Assembly (NCBI GenBank): GCA_938091475.1
Contig: CALLJI010000193.1
Span: 1-10,265 of the forward strand
Source of the DNA: an uncultured Caldimicrobium sp.
Lineage (GTDB): Bacteria > Desulfobacterota > Thermodesulfobacteria > Thermodesulfobacteriales > Thermodesulfobacteriaceae
Length of the DNA: 10,265 nt
Reading direction: 5' to 3'
In this document: positions 6,769-10,265 of the stretch, in pieces
How positions within the stretch are numbered: position 1 is the stretch's first letter
How the letters are laid out: each line of letters begins with the position of its first letter
Position numbers and translations under genes: made by a program
The notes under the pieces: model-generated
The model's input: only the letters and a program-made list of their open reading frames with translations
Database searches by the model: none
Told to the model about the DNA's origin: nothing

Positions 6769-7157
6769 CTTTGATAATAGCCTTGCCTTATTTTTTCTGC
6801 TTCAATTCCAATGTAAAAGGCGGATTCTTTAAATAGATTTTTAATCGCACCCTCAGGCAAGGTCTCTGCTATTTTTTCCATCTCCATAGCTTGGGTAAGA
6901 AGGAAATCCCCCACGGTGGAAGCTGTGGATTCACTAACGGGTGTCTTAGCCATTCGCTCTAATAAGTCTAAGGTAAATTCAAGCTTATCCGAGAGTACTT
7001 TAATTTTGGCCTTTTCTGTATCTTTAAGAATTTCTGCACTCTCAAGCTCACGGAGAGCACTTTTGAGATAATCTTCAAAGATTCTATTTCCCTGTTTAGC
7101 AATAGCCTCTTTGGTTATAAAGTAACTGTTTTCAATACTTTTAGTCTCTATTTTCAT
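6765..7157 (-). CDS. Unrecognised small helical protein
   Basis: I do not recognise this 130-residue protein. It starts MKIETKSIENSYFITKEAI and is probably all-helical and soluble, with alternating charged and hydrophobic residues, many Glu and Lys, and no signal peptide, membrane segment or cysteine. The ATG at 7157 is preferred over an upstream start at 7241: AGGAGG lies 7 bases before it (7165-7170), and the upstream extension would run through the promoter into the first palindrome of the repeat array. A good promoter (-35 at 7209-7214, -10 at 7186-7191) fits this start. Its stop overlaps the stop of ddl by 4 bases. It is transcribed alone, against both neighbours. Confidence 0.75.
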   Translation of the reverse strand: MKIETKSIENSYFITKEAIAKQGNRIFEDYLKSALRELESAEILKDTEKAKIKVLSDKLEFTLDLLERMAKTPVSESTASTVGDFLLTQAMEMEKIAETLPEGAIKNLFKESAFYIGIEAEKIRQGYYQS

Positions 7158-7185
7158 AAAGAGGCCTCCTTTAAACCTTTTAAAT

Positions 7186-7214
7186 ATTTTAATCATTTTA
7201 TCGGCAAAAGTAAA
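7186..7214 (-). promoter_or_regulatory. Promoter of the 6765-7157 gene
   Basis: On the minus strand TTTACT (7209-7214) and TAAAAT (7186-7191) are separated by exactly 17 bases. This would start transcription near 7179, giving a leader of about 20 bases that holds the AGGAGG ribosome binding site. The first palindrome of the repeat array (7232-7249) ends about 17 bases upstream of the -35 box. Confidence 0.5.
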
Positions 7215-7230
7215 GATTTGGTTAAGAGGA

Positions 7231-7488
7231 AGGCGATTCACGAATCGCCCCCCAAAAAATGTAGGGGCACGGCACCGCCGTGCCCAAGGGGTTTATAAAA
7301 CCGCATTTGGGCAGCCGCAAGGGCTGCCCCTACATTTTTGGAATTTCTGAGCAATTCTTGAATTGCCCCTACTTTTCTAATCCTTTGGGCTCAGCATGCT
7401 GAGCCCCTACATTTTTATTCTTTTGAGGCAAATCGTGATTTGCCCCTACCAAGATTTTAATTTCGGGTACAGCATGCTGTGCCCCTAC
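7231..7488. repeat. Compound palindrome cassette, copy 1 (A-B-C-D-E-F-G)
   Basis: The hairpin order is A, B, C, D, E, F, G. Copy 2 at 7557-7843 has A, B, I, C, E, F, J, G. The six shared types keep both order and orientation. Part of the spacer between A and B is also alike: CCCAAAAAATGTAGGGG here against CCCAAAATTTGTATGGG in copy 2. Type D is found only here. Confidence 0.7.
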
Positions 7489-7556
7489 ATTTTTTCAAAT
7501 TCAAAAATATTAAAAAAGTAGGGGCACGACATGTCGTGCCCTAAAGGTTTTAAAGG

Positions 7557-7843
7557 GTAGGGGCGATTCACGAATCGCCCCAAAATTTGTATGGGCACGG
7601 CACATCCGTGCCCAAATTGGTTTTATATGTAGGGGCAGGGCTTGCCCCTGCCCTTTAATTGCGGGCAGCCGCAAGGGCTGCCCCTACTATTTTTTGAATT
7701 TTTGGGCTCAGCATGCTGAGCCCCTACGGAATTTTTCAATTTTTTGGGGCAAATCGTGATTTGCCCCTACAAGGCACTTCTCGCAGGCTAAAGCCTGCGG
7801 CTACCATTTGTTAATCTATTGGGCACAGCATGCTGTGCCCTAC
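7557..7843. repeat. Compound palindrome cassette, copy 2 (A-B-I-C-E-F-J-G)
   Basis: This is the second copy of the six-type series, separated from copy 1 by a single plus-oriented hairpin, H (7518-7541). Types I and J are extra relative to copy 1, and D is missing. Unit J (7782-7799) is an outlier: its flank reads GTAGCCGC on the minus strand and its stem is CGCAGGCT/AGCCTGCG. Confidence 0.7.
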
Positions 7844-7860
7844 AATTTTAAATCAATTAC

Positions 7861-7901
7861 AGCTACCTCTACTTGAAGAGGAGCTCTTAGTATGTTATTT
7901 T
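7861..7901 (+). promoter_or_regulatory. Possible promoter and hairpin before the lipoprotein operon
   Basis: TTGAAG (7873-7878) and TATTTT (7896-7901) are 17 bases apart, a moderate match to a sigma-70 promoter. The -35 box falls in a hairpin whose arms AGCT-A-CCTCT (7861-7870) and AGAGGAGCT (7877-7885) pair with one bulged base. No T run follows the hairpin, so it is not an obvious terminator. It is not of the GTAGGGGC type. Confidence 0.3.
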
Positions 7902-7921
7902 AATGTAAGGGGATCTCCTGA

Positions 7922-8521
7922 GTGGTTAAATATTTGTGTAAAAGATCAGTCTCTCTAAAATCCTTAACTTCAATTTTTTTAGCTTTTTTCTTATTTTCTT
8001 GTGCACCGAAGGAAAAAATTATAACCACTCTGACGGATTTTAAAGAAAAGCTTTCGGAAAGGGTAAAGGCAAAGCTTTCTCAAGTGCCTTTGGTTAGTAG
8101 GTGGGTAAAACTTCCCCCACCACCAAAGGAGCTTTATCAAAGGGTAGAGGAAAAGATTTCTCTTTTAAAGCTCTCCAAAGCTAAGGATTTATATAAAGAG
8201 GAATATGATAAAGTCCTTAAGCTTTGGGAGGAGGCTAAGGAAAATTATAAACAAAAATATTATCGGAGTGCGGAAAAGAAATTAAAAACAGTGCTAAGCG
8301 AGGCAGAGAAATTACTTGTAAAGGTAGAGGAGTATGAGAAAAACTTAAGGGCGAGGACCTTATTAAGATATAAAACTCTTGAAGATAAGTATTACAGTCA
8401 AAATTTCAAAGGGGAAGAAGAGAAAATTAAAGCCAGATTATATCTTTTTAAACTTAAAAATTTAATTGAGCTTGGATATTTTGATGAATTTGAAAAAGAA
8501 GCTGAAAACCCCCCTTTCTAA
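7922..8521 (+). CDS. Putative lipoprotein with long charged helices
   Basis: A 199-residue protein. Residues 1-26 form a lipoprotein signal peptide: a basic start (MVKYLCKRSVSLK), a hydrophobic core, and the lipobox LFSC with Cys27 as the lipidation site, followed by APKEK. The mature part is Lys/Glu-rich and probably helical, with a proline patch PPPPKE (66-71). Residues about 85-135 alternate Ala, Tyr and charged residues in a way that resembles tetratricopeptide or DUF4398-like helical lipoproteins; this likeness is weak. The GTG start at 7922 follows AAGGGGATC (7907-7914). It overlaps pgpA, so the two are probably co-transcribed. The function is unknown. Confidence 0.75.
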   Translation: MVKYLCKRSVSLKSLTSIFLAFFLFSCAPKEKIITTLTDFKEKLSERVKAKLSQVPLVSRWVKLPPPPKELYQRVEEKISLLKLSKAKDLYKEEYDKVLKLWEEAKENYKQKYYRSAEKKLKTVLSEAEKLLVKVEEYEKNLRARTLLRYKTLEDKYYSQNFKGEEEKIKARLYLFKLKNLIELGYFDEFEKEAENPPF

Positions 8522-8972
8522 TTTAGAAAAGGTTTCTCTTTTTATATCTTCAGGTGCTTTAATTGGTTTTATTCCCCCCTTTCCTGGGACCTTAGGTGCT
8601 CTGCAAGGTATATTTCTTTACTGGCTCTTGCAGGATTTTCCCTTTTTCTTACATTTAATTATTGTGATTTTGTTTACCCTCTTGGGTATTTATTCTTCTC
8701 AGATGTCCTCTTTTGTTTTGCAGAAAAAAGATCCTGATGAAGTAGTCATCGATGAGATTCTTGGTGCATATTTAGCCTCTTGGGGGAAAAGCGGTTTTTT
8801 AGAATTGACACTTGCCTTTATCTTCTTTAGAATAATAGATATAATGAAACCTTTCCCCTTGCGAAGATTAGAAAGATTGCCTGGTGGTTTTGGAATAATG
8901 GCAGATGATATCTTAGCAGGACTTTGCACGAATCTATTAGTAACACTTATTGTAATATGGTTTAGGGGATAA
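8484..8972 (+). CDS. pgpA: Phosphatidylglycerophosphatase A
   Basis: Membrane enzyme that removes the phosphate from phosphatidylglycerophosphate to give phosphatidylglycerol, downstream of CdsA. Counting from the ATG at 8484 it has 162 residues. Family motifs are GFIPPFPGTLGAL (28-40), DPDEVVIDEILG (83-94), FFRIIDIMKPFPLRRLERLPGGFGIMADDILAG (about 114-146, with Asp141-Asp142), and several hydrophobic segments. The start overlaps the lipoprotein gene by 38 bases and lacks a good ribosome binding site. A TTG at 8466 would add six residues. The stop is 2 bases before the cinA start. Confidence 0.95.
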   Translation: MNLKKKLKTPLSNLEKVSLFISSGALIGFIPPFPGTLGALQGIFLYWLLQDFPFFLHLIIVILFTLLGIYSSQMSSFVLQKKDPDEVVIDEILGAYLASWGKSGFLELTLAFIFFRIIDIMKPFPLRRLERLPGGFGIMADDILAGLCTNLLVTLIVIWFRG

Positions 8973-8974
8973 AA

Positions 8975-10255
8975 GTGAGAGGAGCCCTTCTTTTTATAGG
9001 TGATGAATTGATGGCAGGAAGAATTCTTAATACTAATGCAGAATTTGCAGGGAAGGTTCTATCTGCTACAGGTCTTACTATTAGAGAAATGGTAACAATC
9101 CCAGATGAAGAAGAAATCATTATAAAGACGCTTAAAAGGCTGATTGAGGAATATGATTTTTTGATTGCTTCAGGGGGGCTTGGACCCACTGAGGATGATC
9201 TCACACTGGAAGCCCTCTCCAAGACTCTCAACTTAAAGCTTATCCAAGATAAAGCTTTGCTTGAGTCTATTCTTTCTGCCAAAGAATACAAGGGGACTCC
9301 GGAGATGGCCATCAGAATGTCCTATATACCAGAGGGAGCTATTCCTCTGGCAGATGCTTCGGATATGGTAGGTTTTTATTTACCTTATCAGGAAAAAATA
9401 CTCTTTTTTTTACCCGGTGTACCAGAACAATTTCAATTTTTGCTAAAAAATAAAGTGCTTTCCATACTCTGTGCAAAGGAGAGTGAAAGGTTAGGTAAAG
9501 GAGCTTGTAAAGAGGAGAGGATTATTAGATCCTTAGTTTTCTTTGATTTGAATGAAACCGATTTAAATCAATTTATAAAGAGCCTCCACCAAAGTGAAGA
9601 GATTAAAATTGGTTATTATCCCCTCTATCCTGAAGTAAAGGTAGTACTTTTTGGAATTCAAGAAAGGGTTGAAGATTTGGTTCAGTTATTAAGGGAAAGA
9701 TTTAAGATGAACTTAGTAAGTGAGGAGGATGAAAGTTTAAAGGTAGTAATAGGTAAAATTTTAAGTTTAAAAAATCAAACATTAGCAACAGCTGAATCTT
9801 GTACAGGGGGAATGTTAGCTAGTCTTATTACCAGTGTGTCTGGAAGTTCTCTCTATTTTGAGAGAGGTTTTGTCACCTATACAGAGAAAAGTAAATGTGA
9901 GCTTTTAGGGGTTAAAAGAGAGACCATTGAGCAGTATGGTGTATATAGTTATCAAACTGCCTTGGAGATGGCCATAGGCTCTAAAAATATAGCTAAAACT
10001 GACTTTGCCTTAGCTACTACAGGGATTGCAGGTCCCACTGGTGGGAGCCCTCAAATTCCTGTAGGTACGGTCTTTATTGCCTTAGCAACCCCTTCTTCAG
10101 CTTTTGCTTTTCGTTTTCAATTTACAGGAACGCGTGAGGCGATACAAAAAATAGCCAGTTTCACCGCCCTTGATATCCTGAGGAGGTATATCCTCTATGG
10201 TGAGAACTTTTTTAGCTATAGATTTGCCCTTGGATTTGAAAAAAGAGCTCTCTAA
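8975..10255 (+). CDS. cinA: CinA-family protein (MoCF domain plus NMN amidohydrolase domain)
   Basis: A full-length two-domain protein of 426 residues. The N-terminal molybdopterin-binding-like (COG1058) domain starts with LLFIGDELMAGRILNTNAE (5-23) and has ASGGLGPTEDDLTLEAL (65-81); in studied members it is an ADP-ribose pyrophosphatase. The C-terminal domain has ATAESCTGGMLASLITSVSGSS, then VTYTEKSKCELLGV and ATTGIAGPTGG, the features of NMN deamidase. The likely role is in pyridine-nucleotide salvage or damage repair. Despite the name, competence is not implied. The GTG start at 8975 follows GGGGAT (8964-8969). The order pgpA-cinA-thpR is common. Its last 59 bases overlap thpR. Confidence 0.96.
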   Translation: MRGALLFIGDELMAGRILNTNAEFAGKVLSATGLTIREMVTIPDEEEIIIKTLKRLIEEYDFLIASGGLGPTEDDLTLEALSKTLNLKLIQDKALLESILSAKEYKGTPEMAIRMSYIPEGAIPLADASDMVGFYLPYQEKILFFLPGVPEQFQFLLKNKVLSILCAKESERLGKGACKEERIIRSLVFFDLNETDLNQFIKSLHQSEEIKIGYYPLYPEVKVVLFGIQERVEDLVQLLRERFKMNLVSEEDESLKVVIGKILSLKNQTLATAESCTGGMLASLITSVSGSSLYFERGFVTYTEKSKCELLGVKRETIEQYGVYSYQTALEMAIGSKNIAKTDFALATTGIAGPTGGSPQIPVGTVFIALATPSSAFAFRFQFTGTREAIQKIASFTALDILRRYILYGENFFSYRFALGFEKRAL

Positions 10256-10265
10256 TCTTAGAAAA
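10197..10265 (+). CDS. thpR: RNA 2',3'-cyclic phosphodiesterase (2'-5' RNA ligase family), N-terminal fragment
   Basis: The last 69 bases of the window encode MVRTFLAIDLPLDLKKELSN and a few more residues in a frame different from cinA, running off the right edge. RTFLAIDLP is the typical opening of ThpR/LigT-type 2H phosphoesterases, where it forms the first beta strand. AGGAGG (10181-10186) lies 10 bases before the ATG at 10197; a GTG at 10200 is a close alternative. The two His-x-Thr/Ser catalytic motifs would be outside the window. Identification rests on this short opening plus the position after cinA. Confidence 0.75.
   Translation, partial: MVRTFLAIDLPLDLKKELSNLRK

Larger units (their letters stand above)
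7231..7843. repeat. Array of sixteen GTAG-flanked palindromes (REP-like)
   Basis: Sixteen hairpins separated by A/T-rich spacers fill this stretch. Naming stems by type, with arm-to-arm positions and orientation of the GTAG flank: A1 7232-7249 (flank missing), B1 7265-7285 +, C1 7309-7329 -, D1 7351-7366 -, E1 7387-7406 -, F1 7427-7444 -, G1 7465-7484 -, H 7522-7541 +, A2 7561-7580 +, B2 7593-7613 + (GTAT instead of GTAG), I 7633-7653 +, C2 7663-7683 -, E2 7704-7723 -, F2 7746-7767 -, J 7782-7799 -, G2 7821-7840 -. Fourteen read GTAGGGGC or nearly so on one strand and end in GCCC or nearly so; A1 lacks the GTAG flank and J begins GTAGCCGC. Several flanks extend to an A run before TGTAGGGG. 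A GTAG tetranucleotide next to an imperfect palindrome is the hallmark of REP elements moved by RAYT transposases. No transposase is present here. Confidence 0.9.

Noticed and set aside
7158..7241. Upstream extension of the minus-strand protein to a start at 7241
   Set aside because: It would run through a good promoter and into the first palindrome, and it ignores a strong AGGAGG site serving the ATG at 7157.
7231..7843. CRISPR array
   Set aside because: The repeated units are not identical direct repeats, spacing is irregular, orientations change, and no cas gene is near. Each unit is a palindrome with its own stem.
7231..7843. Integron attC sites or tandem transcription terminators
   Set aside because: No cassette genes or integrase lie between the hairpins. 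T runs follow only some units and often on the wrong side for the nearest gene, so termination may be a side effect but not the explanation.
8962..9312. Minus-strand open frame opposite cinA
   Set aside because: It is the antisense shadow of the conserved CinA N-terminal domain.

Overview
The window is AT-rich and uses AGA/AGG for arginine and AAA for lysine heavily. It carries a bacterial housekeeping cluster with strong GGAGG-type ribosome binding sites and frequent GTG/TTG starts. The proteins are rich in Lys and Glu. Together these suggest a thermophilic, probably Gram-negative bacterium. My best guess is the Thermodesulfobacteria (Caldimicrobium/Thermodesulfobacterium-like); this is inference from style, not a database match.

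Layout. 1-160 (minus): the N-terminal end of a probable transposase running off the left edge. 263-294: a promoter with an overlapping inverted repeat. 319-6768 (plus): one long co-directional run, rplU-rpmA-(structured leader)-rpsB-tsf-pyrH-frr-uppS-cdsA-HD-domain protein-ddl. 6765-7157 (minus): an unrecognised 130-residue protein, tail to tail with ddl. 7158-7921: a 764-base gene-free region dominated by sixteen short palindromes (7231-7843). 7922-10265 (plus): a lipoprotein gene, pgpA, cinA and the first codons of thpR.

How the genes work together. The first block makes two large-subunit proteins (L21, L27), small-subunit protein S2, elongation factor Ts and the ribosome recycling factor. 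UMP kinase (pyrimidine nucleotides), UppS (polyprenyl carrier for the cell wall), CdsA (phospholipid precursor) and Ddl (D-Ala-D-Ala for peptidoglycan) follow. The second block continues the envelope theme with PgpA (phosphatidylglycerol) and ends with CinA (NMN/ADP-ribose salvage or repair) and ThpR. Genes are packed tightly and several overlap by 29 to 83 bases.

The most unusual part is 7231-7843. It holds sixteen hairpins. Fourteen fit a common frame, GTAGGGGC-NNNN-C...G-N'N'N'N'-GCCC, in which the four-base word changes from unit to unit and the opposite arm changes to match; one lacks the GTAG flank and one has a different stem. Six hairpin types occur twice in the same order and orientation, so the array looks like a duplicated compound cassette. 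It resembles REP/BIME-type elements (GTAG flank plus palindrome), but it mixes many stem types at one locus.
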